This document shows positions 54,424-62,065 of a stretch of 64,000 nucleotides of DNA, one piece after another. Position 1 is the first letter of the stretch; every line of letters starts with the position of its first letter. A model generated the notes under the pieces. That model worked only from the letters and a program-made list of their open reading frames with translations, ran no database searches and was not told where the DNA came from. Both the position numbers and the translations under genes were made by a program. The DNA comes from Acidobacteriota bacterium (GTDB lineage Bacteria; Acidobacteriota; Aminicenantia; JBFLYD01): contig JBFLYD010000023.1 of assembly GCA_040756905.1 (NCBI GenBank), forward strand, positions 1-64,000, read 5' to 3'.

Positions 54424-54466
54424 GCTCGCCCCAATCCCGCTCCTTCAGGGGCGGGTCAAGGCGAGC
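54424..54466 (-). repeat. GC-rich hairpin upstream of thi4
   Basis: The minus strand reads GCTCGCCTTGACCCGCCCC, a short loop, then GCGGGATTGGGGCGAGC, which pairs imperfectly over about 17 bases. It is far richer in GC than its surroundings and lies 40 bases before the thi4 start. It does not match the TPP riboswitch consensus. Leader structure or repeat debris are both possible. Confidence 0.45.
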
Positions 54467-54494
54467 AATATTAATGATAAAATACCTTTCCGTC

Positions 54495-54528
54495 GAAGAA
54501 TCCCCACCATTTATAGCGGGGATTCTTC
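54495..54528. repeat. Perfect hairpin GAAGAATCCCC/GGGGATTCTTC
   Basis: Eleven-base perfect arms flank a 12-base centre. It lies between the divergent thi4 and apgM genes. Hairpins of this type resemble REP-like extragenic palindromes. No U-tract follows on either strand, so a terminator is unlikely. Confidence 0.6.
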
Positions 54529-54591
54529 AAACTTATTATAAAAAGATTTACCACAATATTCAACCAGAGTTACACAAATAGATCTTTTTAT

Positions 54592-54620
54592 TTGACAAAT
54601 ATACATATTTTTTATTTTAT
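54592..54620 (+). promoter_or_regulatory. Possible promoter of apgM
   Basis: A perfect TTGACA is followed after 17 bases by TTTTAT. The apgM ATG lies 18 bases beyond, behind GAAAGGAGG. The -10 is weak, so the assignment is tentative. Confidence 0.35.
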
Positions 54621-54638
54621 TTTTGGAAAGGAGGGAAT

Positions 54639-55844
54639 ATGGAAAATGAAGAATTATTGAGGGAGTTGTCAATTAAAAATGATAAAAAAATTGTTCTTTT
54701 GATCATCGATGGTGTTGGAGGAATTCCTTTGAATGGTGCTACTGAGCTTGAATCTGCTCACAAACCAAATTTGGATAAACTTGCTGAAATGAGCTCATGT
54801 GGAACAATAATTCCAGTAGAAATAGGAATAACCCCTGGCTCTGGTCCAGCTCATCTGGCTATTTTTGGATACGACCCATTGAAATACCACATAGGAAGAG
54901 GAATTTTAGAAGCCCTGGGAATTGGTATTTTAGTTGAAAAAAATGATCTGGCTGTTCGGGGAAATTTTGCTACTATAAATGAAAAAGGAATCATTGTGGA
55001 CCGAAGGGCAGGAAGGATTTCAACTGAAAAAAACATAGAAATATGTAAATACCTTTCTGATAGGATAAGACAAATTGATGATGTTAAAGTAGAGATTTTT
55101 CCAGGAAAAGAGCATAGATTTGTGGTGCTTTTAAAAGGAGATAATCTAAGGGATGAGTTGTCAGATGCAGATCCTCAGAAGGATGGCTTACCATTGAAAT
55201 ATGCGTCCGCTTTGGTAAAAGAAGCAAAAAATACAGAGATTGTTGTCAATAAGTTCATCAACATGGCAAATGAAAACCTGGAGAAATATTTCCCCGCAAA
55301 TTCAGTTCTGTTGAGAGGCTTTTCTAAACATCCTGATATTCCCAGTATGGGTGAGCTTTTCAAACTGAATCCAGCTGCGATTGCTCAGTATCCTATGTAC
55401 AGAGGATTGGCTCAGATTGTTGGGATGAAGATTCTCGATGTAGGAGCTGAGATTGGGGAGATTTTTGAATGCTTGGAAAACAATTGGAAAAACTATGATT
55501 TTTTTTACATTCACATAAAAAAGACAGATAGCTTTGGAGAGGATGGAGATTTTAAGGAAAAAGTTAAGATGATAGAAAAGCTGGATAAATTTATCCCTGA
55601 AATACTAAAATTAAATCCAGATGTATTTGCCGTAACTTCTGATCATTCAACCCCATCTTCTATGAAAGCTCACTCATGGCATCCTAACCCATTTTTGCTT
55701 TATTCTCCTTATGAAATTAGGGACGAAATAAAAAGGTTTACTGAAAGGGAGTGCGCAAAAGGAATCCTGGGAAGATTTTATTCAAAGGATGTCATGCGCC
55801 TTCTCCTTGCAAATGCCTTAAAGCTTAAAAAATTTGGAGCCTAA
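54639..55844 (+). CDS. apgM: 2,3-bisphosphoglycerate-independent phosphoglycerate mutase, archaeal (ApgM) type
   Basis: This 401-residue member of the alkaline phosphatase superfamily converts 3- to 2-phosphoglycerate. It begins VLLIIDGVGGIPLNG (metal-binding Asp) and has GITPGSGPAHLAIFGYDP with the catalytic Ser/Gly region. YHIGRGILEALGIG, NFATINEKGIIVDRRAGR, and the second metal site TSDHSTPSSMKAHSWHPNPF follow. The length of about 400 and the motifs place it in the archaeal ApgM group rather than the 510-residue bacterial GpmI. The ribosome site is AAAGGAGG. It complements gap, pgk and tpiA at 36-39 kb. Confidence 0.93.
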   Translation: MENEELLRELSIKNDKKIVLLIIDGVGGIPLNGATELESAHKPNLDKLAEMSSCGTIIPVEIGITPGSGPAHLAIFGYDPLKYHIGRGILEALGIGILVEKNDLAVRGNFATINEKGIIVDRRAGRISTEKNIEICKYLSDRIRQIDDVKVEIFPGKEHRFVVLLKGDNLRDELSDADPQKDGLPLKYASALVKEAKNTEIVVNKFINMANENLEKYFPANSVLLRGFSKHPDIPSMGELFKLNPAAIAQYPMYRGLAQIVGMKILDVGAEIGEIFECLENNWKNYDFFYIHIKKTDSFGEDGDFKEKVKMIEKLDKFIPEILKLNPDVFAVTSDHSTPSSMKAHSWHPNPFLLYSPYEIRDEIKRFTERECAKGILGRFYSKDVMRLLLANALKLKKFGA

Positions 55845-55915
55845 AAAGGAAGAAATTAAATTCTTGTGGTAGGTAAAAATTTGAAAAATTTATGTCATGG
55901 ATAATAAAATAGTTG

Positions 55916-55942
55916 TTGACAAGGAGAAAAAAAAGATATAAA
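55916..55942 (+). promoter_or_regulatory. Promoter close to the start of the outer-membrane protein gene
   Basis: TTGACA and TATAAA are separated by 15 bases, shorter than ideal. The start codon lies 11 bases after the -10, leaving almost no leader. Confidence 0.35.
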
Positions 55943-55953
55943 AAATAGATAAA

Positions 55954-57471
55954 ATGAAAAAGATAATATTTATAGGATTTATTATTTTGATTTTTAATTT
56001 ACCGATTGTTTCAGATGATGAAATATCTCCTACCGTATATGCTGAAAAAGTTCCTACAAAGAAACCAAAATTTGATTTTTTAAGCATCGCGTATAGCCAG
56101 GAAACACCATTAGGATTTAAAAAATTGATTGAAGAGGAAAAAGAAAAGGAAAAGGCTAAGGAAAATTTAAAATGGGTTTTAAGAGCAAATAGAAAAAATA
56201 TTCTCGATAAAAAGAAGGAAAGCTTTTTTGGTTCAAAGGAGAAATTTAAAAAGAATTATCTTCCTGAGGTTTTTAATACCAGAATAAGAATGATTGTTTC
56301 CCCCTATTATGTAAGTGGAATTGGTAATTTCCATAATTCAGAGTCAGAAAAAATCAGTAATTTTATTTTTAGTGGAAAAAGAGGAGAAAACATTAGCTGG
56401 AGCATTAATTCCCAGATATATTCATCCACTCATTATATATTTAGATTATCAGGGGGTGTTAGCTTAAAAAATTTTAATGGACATAATTTAGATTTCATAC
56501 TCGGATATAAAGGTAAATCTCTAACCGGCCTTAATCAAAGAAATCTTCTTAGTGATTTTACTGGATCTTTGTTGTTAGCTGAGAATTGGGCCTTTAACTC
56601 CAATTTGAATCTTATTGTAAGATTAAAATATGACTATAACGAATATTTTTCAATTCACTCAAATTTTTTAAGCCCTGATGTTTATATCAGCTGGGAATTT
56701 CTTCCAAAATGGAGGTTCTTAGGCGGGTTTTCCATTGACTGGAATTTTCCTGGTGAGGAAATATTTAATAACGAAAATTTAATTTTTGATGAATTTTCAA
56801 AGGAATTCATTTTCCATGGATATGAACCCGAGAATGTTCTAAGATATTCTTTGAATTTAGAAAGAGAAATTGGTTCCAATGGCCTTATAACATTTTTATT
56901 TTATTATGAGAACGTTAACAATCCTCTATTGAAATTTCCAGTTGAGAGGGCTAATAATGTATTTTTACCTGAAGTTTCTTATCTGATATTGAATCAGAGT
57001 AACAATGAAGAAAAGGGATTCAATGTATCTTTTTATAAAGAAATAAATCCTTTCATAAAAAGTAACATATCTTATAAATTAATGGATACTATCTCTCTAA
57101 TTGATGCAAAGAAATTTTCTATCGAGGATGTTTATGCGGGTAAAGCATTTCAAAGGAGTTATGTTTCAATCCTTTCTTCTTTTATAGAGGCAAGGATACC
57201 TTTTATAAACACAATTTTTAATGTAGATTATAAATGGATGTCATCTGTACCAGTAAGAGGACTTTTGATTTATCCATATTACAAATCAAGAATTTCTTTA
57301 ACTCAGGGGATTCCTTACTTAAATTTTGGAGGGCACTGGACAGTATTTCTGGATCTGAGAAATATAACAGAAAATTTAAGATTTAGTTTGGGAAAGAATG
57401 ATTATGATGAGATATGGGTGATAATTCCATTTCCGATAAAAATTTTAGGCGGAATAGAATTTAATTTTTAA
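55954..57471 (+). CDS. Predicted outer-membrane beta-barrel protein, unknown
   Basis: This 505-residue protein has a signal peptide (IIFIGFIILIFNLPIVSD). A short Lys/Glu-rich helical linker (about 65-90) follows, then about 400 residues of alternating aromatic and polar residues typical of outer-membrane strands (WSINSQIYSSTHYIFRLSGG, LITFLFYYENVNNPLLKFP). It ends in Phe (GGIEFNF), as barrel proteins often do. The barrel resembles TonB-dependent receptors without a plug domain; function unknown. No ribosome site precedes the ATG: a TATAAA box ends 11 bases upstream, which suggests a leaderless or very short-leader message. Confidence 0.65.
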   Translation: MKKIIFIGFIILIFNLPIVSDDEISPTVYAEKVPTKKPKFDFLSIAYSQETPLGFKKLIEEEKEKEKAKENLKWVLRANRKNILDKKKESFFGSKEKFKKNYLPEVFNTRIRMIVSPYYVSGIGNFHNSESEKISNFIFSGKRGENISWSINSQIYSSTHYIFRLSGGVSLKNFNGHNLDFILGYKGKSLTGLNQRNLLSDFTGSLLLAENWAFNSNLNLIVRLKYDYNEYFSIHSNFLSPDVYISWEFLPKWRFLGGFSIDWNFPGEEIFNNENLIFDEFSKEFIFHGYEPENVLRYSLNLEREIGSNGLITFLFYYENVNNPLLKFPVERANNVFLPEVSYLILNQSNNEEKGFNVSFYKEINPFIKSNISYKLMDTISLIDAKKFSIEDVYAGKAFQRSYVSILSSFIEARIPFINTIFNVDYKWMSSVPVRGLLIYPYYKSRISLTQGIPYLNFGGHWTVFLDLRNITENLRFSLGKNDYDEIWVIIPFPIKILGGIEFNF

Positions 57472-57569
57472 AATATTTTTTTGGATTTTTAATCCAAATA
57501 ATTGAATTTTGGATTTAAAAAATTGATTGGAACAATGAAGAATGGTCTTTAATAAAAAAAATTAAAAAA

Positions 57570-57585
57570 TGGCATGGAAATTGAT
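57570..57585 (+). promoter_or_regulatory. Sigma-54-like promoter upstream of the histidine kinase
   Basis: TGGCATGGAAATTGAT matches the -24/-12 consensus TGGCACGnnnnTTGCW except for T at the sixth base and A in place of the C of the -12 GC. Spacing of the GG and TG pairs is exact. It lies 14 bases before the kinase ATG. The regulator encoded in the same operon is a sigma-54 activator, so autoregulation is possible. The changed -12 base makes this tentative. Confidence 0.35.
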
Positions 57586-57599
57586 ACAAACTTTTTGAA

Positions 57600-60428
57600 A
57601 TGAAGAAGATATTTTTCATAGGTTTGGCTTTATTTTTGTCCCTTTCGCTAATAAACATCATACATAAGATTCAATGGAAAGAGCCTTCTGATGGCCTAAT
57701 CTGGGAAGAAAAGCCAAGTGGCCTTTTCCTTCGAGGGGTAGAGACCAGTAAAATTAATAAAGATTTAATTCTAGAAAAGGGAGTAAGATTATTATCGATT
57801 AATGGAATTAAAGTTAAAAAAAGAGCAGATTTATTTAAAATTTTATGGGGTAACAGAATCGGAGAAGAACTCTACTACGAGTTAGAAAAAAACAATGAAA
57901 GACTAGTAGCAAAAATCAAATTGATATCAAGCAGGACTGACTTGCTGTATTTTTATTTAGCTTTTCTCGGGATTTTTTCTTTCATTGTTTCTTTTATTGT
58001 TTATGAAGAGAAGGAGAAAAACAACCAGTATTATTATTTTTTCTTTTTGATGTTTTTGCTTTTTGGATTTTATAGTTTTTCTGCAACCGGTAAATTCAAT
58101 ACATTAGACTGGATTTTTTTTTGGACAGATAGATTTAGTTTTATTCTATTTCCTGCAGCATTTTTAAATTTTGCTTTAATTTTTCCAGAGAGGAAACATT
58201 TTTTAAAGAATAAGCCTTTTTATCAATTTTTATTGTACTTTCCTTCAATATTCCTAATAATGATAAATTTTTATATCATACATAATGTATCTTTCCAGTT
58301 AAAAGTGAAAGATATTTCTTTAATAATTTCTGGATTAAGCAAAATAAATATATTCTTTTTTGGTTTTTTAGTGCTCATCCCATTGTTTGTAATGTATAAT
58401 TCATTTATTAAAGCAAGGGATTTAATTATTAAGAACCAGATAAAATGGATATTACTGGGTTTATCCCTTGGGATTGTTCCATTTATACTTTTTTATTTAA
58501 TTCCTTTTTCGATGGATGTCCATCCTTCAAGAGTTCAGGAATTCACAGTTTTATTTCAGATTTTAGTACCTGTTTCATTTGTTTACGCTATTAAAAAATG
58601 GAGAATAATGGACATAGAAGTATTAGTTAAAAAATCAATTAATTATTTTCTGAGTTTTATTCTTTTGTTTTTTATATATATATATTTGAGTTATAAAACA
58701 GAAATTTTCAAGGATGATAAGTATTCTTATTTTATTCTTGGGGTGTTAGCAATAATTCTGGGAGCAACGCTTTATTTTCCTTTGAAAAATTTTATTTCAT
58801 ATTTTTTTAACAGGGTTTTTTTCAAAAAGGAATTTTTCGAAAGAAAAAAAGTTTTATCAAAGATAAGGAACTTTTCTCTTAGGAATTTGGATGAGCTTTC
58901 CAATTCAATTATTGAAGCTATAAATAAGGTTGTCTCTGTTGATAGACTCGGTATATTTCTTGCTAAAAACGATGTTAATTCTTTTACATTATTGTCAGAA
59001 AAGGGAGAGATTTTCTCAAATAGAGATTATAACTTTTCCAATAGATTTCTAAATAAATTAAAGAGTGATGAATATTTTTATGTATATTCTTTAAAAGAAG
59101 CTGCGGAGAAATTCCCTGAAGATATAGAATTTTTGAAAGATTCAAGAATGTTTCAGTTTATGCCTCTCAGGTCAGATGGAAATATTATAGGTTTTATCGG
59201 GATGGGAAAGAAAATCGATGGTAAATTTTTGAACAGCGAGGATTGGGAAATTATGAAAACAATTCAACTTTCAGCCTCTCTATCAATTGAAAATGCAAAG
59301 CTATGGAAAGAGTTAGAAAATAAAATAAAGGATTTGCAGAGACTTAAAGACTTTAACGAAAGAATAATCGAAAGCCTCAAAGCAGGTGTGGTTGTGGTGG
59401 ATAAGAATGAAAATATAATTGGTTGGAATAAATTCTCTGAGGTAATTTTTGGAAAAAAGAGAGAGGATGTAATCGGCAAAAACATTAAAGATATTATAGA
59501 ATCCAACATATACAGTTCTTTATTCACCCAGGTAAAGAAAGACTATTATTTATTCCTCAATAGAATAGGTTTAAATCTTCCTACTGGTGAAAGAAGATTG
59601 TTCGATGTTTCAAGGTCTTCTTTTTTGGGAGAAGACGATGTGTATATGGGAACAATTTTCATGTTTGAGGATATAACTGATAAAATAACTATTCAACAGC
59701 AGCTTATCACTTCTGAAAGACTTGCCTCCATAGGATTATTAGCAGCAGGCATTGCGCATGAAATAAATACTCCCCTAACTGGAATTTCCAGCTATATTCA
59801 ATATCTTTTAAAAACACCTTCAGAGGATGAGAAATTACCAGAGATCCTTAAAAAGATTGAATCCCAAACAGAAAGGGTTGGGAGAATTGTCAAGAGCCTC
59901 CTAAGTTTTTCTCGGCAGGGGAGGCCTTCTGTCCAGAAGATTAAACTTGAAGAGATGATTTCTGATATTATTTCTCTCCTTGATTATAAAATAAAAAAAT
60001 CAAGAATAGATCTGAATTTAGCTTTGAAAGAATCCCTCATGGTTTGGGGCGATAGAGATAAATTACAACAGGTATTTTTAAATATTATTTCAAATGCCAT
60101 AGATGCGATGAGTAAGGGAGGGGTTTTAAGTATAGATATACAAGAAACAAAGGGTAATGCAATTATCAGGATTCAGGATACTGGAATCGGCATAAAAAAA
60201 GAACATCTTCCTAGAATATTTGATCCGTTTTTTACAACTAAAGGATTTGGAAAAGGAACAGGACTTGGTCTTTCTATTAGTTATGGAATTATTAAAGAAC
60301 ATGGGGGAGATATAGAAGTCCAGAGTGAAGAAGGAAAAGGAACAACTTTTACAATAGAGCTTCCTATCGAGAATAAGAAATTGTTGAATTATGAAGATTT
60401 TGAGGGTGAGAGCAAAAATGGCTTATAA
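57600..60428 (+). CDS. Hybrid-sensor histidine kinase: PDZ-like, multi-TM, GAF, PAS, HisKA, HATPase
   Basis: This 942-residue sensor starts with one membrane helix. A PDZ-like domain outside the membrane (about 35-110, GLFLRGVETSK, GVRLLSINGIKVKKRADLF) and about eight membrane segments (115-400) follow. Then come a GAF-like domain (about 425-570), PAS (about 587-697, AGVVVVDKNENIIGWNKF), and HisKA with the phospho-acceptor His in AAGIAHEINTPLTGISSYI (about residue 720). The HATPase has NIISNAIDAM, DTGIGI and GKGTGLGLSI. It overlaps the sigma-54 regulator gene by 11 bases, its obvious partner. No receiver domain is present. Signal unknown; the PDZ-like part suggests sensing of protein ends or ligand in the periplasm. 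Confidence 0.88.
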   Translation: MKKIFFIGLALFLSLSLINIIHKIQWKEPSDGLIWEEKPSGLFLRGVETSKINKDLILEKGVRLLSINGIKVKKRADLFKILWGNRIGEELYYELEKNNERLVAKIKLISSRTDLLYFYLAFLGIFSFIVSFIVYEEKEKNNQYYYFFFLMFLLFGFYSFSATGKFNTLDWIFFWTDRFSFILFPAAFLNFALIFPERKHFLKNKPFYQFLLYFPSIFLIMINFYIIHNVSFQLKVKDISLIISGLSKINIFFFGFLVLIPLFVMYNSFIKARDLIIKNQIKWILLGLSLGIVPFILFYLIPFSMDVHPSRVQEFTVLFQILVPVSFVYAIKKWRIMDIEVLVKKSINYFLSFILLFFIYIYLSYKTEIFKDDKYSYFILGVLAIILGATLYFPLKNFISYFFNRVFFKKEFFERKKVLSKIRNFSLRNLDELSNSIIEAINKVVSVDRLGIFLAKNDVNSFTLLSEKGEIFSNRDYNFSNRFLNKLKSDEYFYVYSLKEAAEKFPEDIEFLKDSRMFQFMPLRSDGNIIGFIGMGKKIDGKFLNSEDWEIMKTIQLSASLSIENAKLWKELENKIKDLQRLKDFNERIIESLKAGVVVVDKNENIIGWNKFSEVIFGKKREDVIGKNIKDIIESNIYSSLFTQVKKDYYLFLNRIGLNLPTGERRLFDVSRSSFLGEDDVYMGTIFMFEDITDKITIQQQLITSERLASIGLLAAGIAHEINTPLTGISSYIQYLLKTPSEDEKLPEILKKIESQTERVGRIVKSLLSFSRQGRPSVQKIKLEEMISDIISLLDYKIKKSRIDLNLALKESLMVWGDRDKLQQVFLNIISNAIDAMSKGGVLSIDIQETKGNAIIRIQDTGIGIKKEHLPRIFDPFFTTKGFGKGTGLGLSISYGIIKEHGGDIEVQSEEGKGTTFTIELPIENKKLLNYEDFEGESKNGL

Positions 60429-61854
60429 AGGTAAAATTCATATCGTCGATGATGAGCCCATTATAAATGAAATCCTTGAGAGAATTCTAAAATCAGAGGG
60501 ATATGAAATAGAAATATCAAAGACTGAGAAAGAGGCGTTTGAAAAACACAAAAGGAGCTATTTCGATGTGGTGTTACTCGATTTGATGATCCCTGGAAGT
60601 GATGGAATAAGAATATTGGAAAAACTTAGAAAGATTGATCCTCATTTAATTGTAATAATAATGACCGCTTATGCCTCGATTGAATCAGCTATTAAATCGA
60701 TGAAATTAGGAGCATATGATTACATTCAGAAACCATTTAAAAATGAAGAATTGTTAATTCTTATCGAAAAAGGATTGGAAAAAAGAAGATTAGAAGTAGA
60801 AAATATCCGATTAAAAGAAGAATTAAAAAAGAAATACAGTTTTAATGATATAATTGGAAAATCTTCATCAATGCAAAAAATTTTTGATCTCATTCAGTCT
60901 GTAGCATCTACAAAAGCTACGATACTGATACAGGGAGAGAGTGGAACTGGAAAAGAGCTTGTAGCAAAAGCTATCCATTTAAATTCATTAAGAGCAAAAT
61001 ACCCTTTTGTTGTTGTAAATTCAGGAAGCCTTCCCCCAGACCTTCTTGAGAGTAATCTGTTCGGGCACGTAAAAGGATCGTTTACCGGTGCAATAGCTGA
61101 TAAGAAAGGGCTTTTTGAAATAGCGAACAATGGCTCAATTTTTTTTGATGAGATTGCTACCATTAATCTGGAGACCCAGGCGAAACTATTAAGAGTTATT
61201 CAGGAAAAAGAATTTATGAGACTTGGTGGAACAGAGGTAATAAAAGTTGATGCAAGGATAATTGCAGCAACAAATGTTGATTTAAAAAAAACAGTAGAAA
61301 AAGGAAGGTTCAGAGAGGACTTGTTTTACAGGTTGAATGTTATAAAAATTGATTTACCGCCATTACGGGAAAGGAAGACTGACATTCCTCTTTTAGTTAA
61401 CTACTTCATAGAAAAATATTCAAAAGAGAATAACAAAGAAATTCACGGAATTGATGATGATGTGATGGGAATTTTTATGGATTATTGGTGGCCTGGAAAT
61501 GTGAGGGAGCTTGAACATGTGATTGAGAGGGCTGTAGTCCTTACAAGATCAAAAATTATCACAAAAGAAGATATTCCTGATCCCATTGTAAATTATAACC
61601 CTTTAGAAGCCATCCATCAGGGTTTATTGAATAAGATTGAAAGAGAGAGCTCATCCTATTTTAGAAAAGAAGAATCAAATGAAGTTGAAATGAATGAGGA
61701 TTCTTTCTCATTTAAGGAAATGGTGTATGAATATCAAAAAGAGTTGATTTTAAATGCCTTAAAAAAAGCTAATGGAGTTCAGAAAAAAGCTGCGGAATTA
61801 TTAAAAATTAAACCTACAACTCTGAATGAAATGATAAGAAGATTCAAACTTTAA
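60418..61854 (+). CDS. NtrC-family sigma-54-dependent response regulator
   Basis: The ATG at 60418 gives 478 residues; the frame from 60391 only adds kinase-gene codons. The receiver domain (1-120) has IVDDEP, the phospho-acceptor Asp in VVLLDLMIPG, TAYAS and the Lys in QKPF. The AAA+ domain (about 145-370) has Walker A GESGTGKELVAKAIH, Walker B GSIFFDEIA, and the sigma-54 contact loop as GSFTGA instead of the usual GAFTGA. A Fis-type helix-turn-helix ends the protein (GVQKKAAELLKIKPTTLNEM). It is expected to activate sigma-54 promoters after phosphorylation by the overlapping kinase. Confidence 0.93.
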   Translation: MAYKGKIHIVDDEPIINEILERILKSEGYEIEISKTEKEAFEKHKRSYFDVVLLDLMIPGSDGIRILEKLRKIDPHLIVIIMTAYASIESAIKSMKLGAYDYIQKPFKNEELLILIEKGLEKRRLEVENIRLKEELKKKYSFNDIIGKSSSMQKIFDLIQSVASTKATILIQGESGTGKELVAKAIHLNSLRAKYPFVVVNSGSLPPDLLESNLFGHVKGSFTGAIADKKGLFEIANNGSIFFDEIATINLETQAKLLRVIQEKEFMRLGGTEVIKVDARIIAATNVDLKKTVEKGRFREDLFYRLNVIKIDLPPLRERKTDIPLLVNYFIEKYSKENNKEIHGIDDDVMGIFMDYWWPGNVRELEHVIERAVVLTRSKIITKEDIPDPIVNYNPLEAIHQGLLNKIERESSSYFRKEESNEVEMNEDSFSFKEMVYEYQKELILNALKKANGVQKKAAELLKIKPTTLNEMIRRFKL

Positions 61855-61868
61855 TACTACTTTCTTAG

Positions 61869-62065
61869 AGAGGTTAACCATCCCCTTCGCTCAGATCTCC
61901 TCGCATTAAAAAAGTAAAAATGACCAGGAAGGGTGACTACGAAAACATGCTTTATTTCCCCTTTTTCTCCGCCACCCTTCCTGCTCACTCTTTTATGTTT
62001 AAAATTTATTCTCCCTTAAGTATTAAGATGTTCGTCAATATATGGCGCAGAAAATGGTTGACCTC
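61869..62065. repeat. Palindromic dispersed repeat, full-length copy
   Basis: The left end AGAGGTTAACCATCCCCTTCGCTCAGA matches the minus-strand reading of the short repeat at 20934-20977. The right end GCAGAAAATGGTTGACCTC completes the inverted ends. Inside are a perfect 11-base pair CAGGAAGGGTG/CACCCTTCCTG (61925-61983) and the CTTAAGTATTAAGATG block shared with 8983-9063. It fills the gap between two convergent genes and reaches the stop codon of the metallopeptidase. Confidence 0.75.

Noticed and set aside
54385-54480. TPP riboswitch upstream of thi4
   Set aside because: None of the conserved TPP-sensing motifs (such as CTGAGA with a following ACCTGAT-type segment) could be found; only simple hairpins are present.
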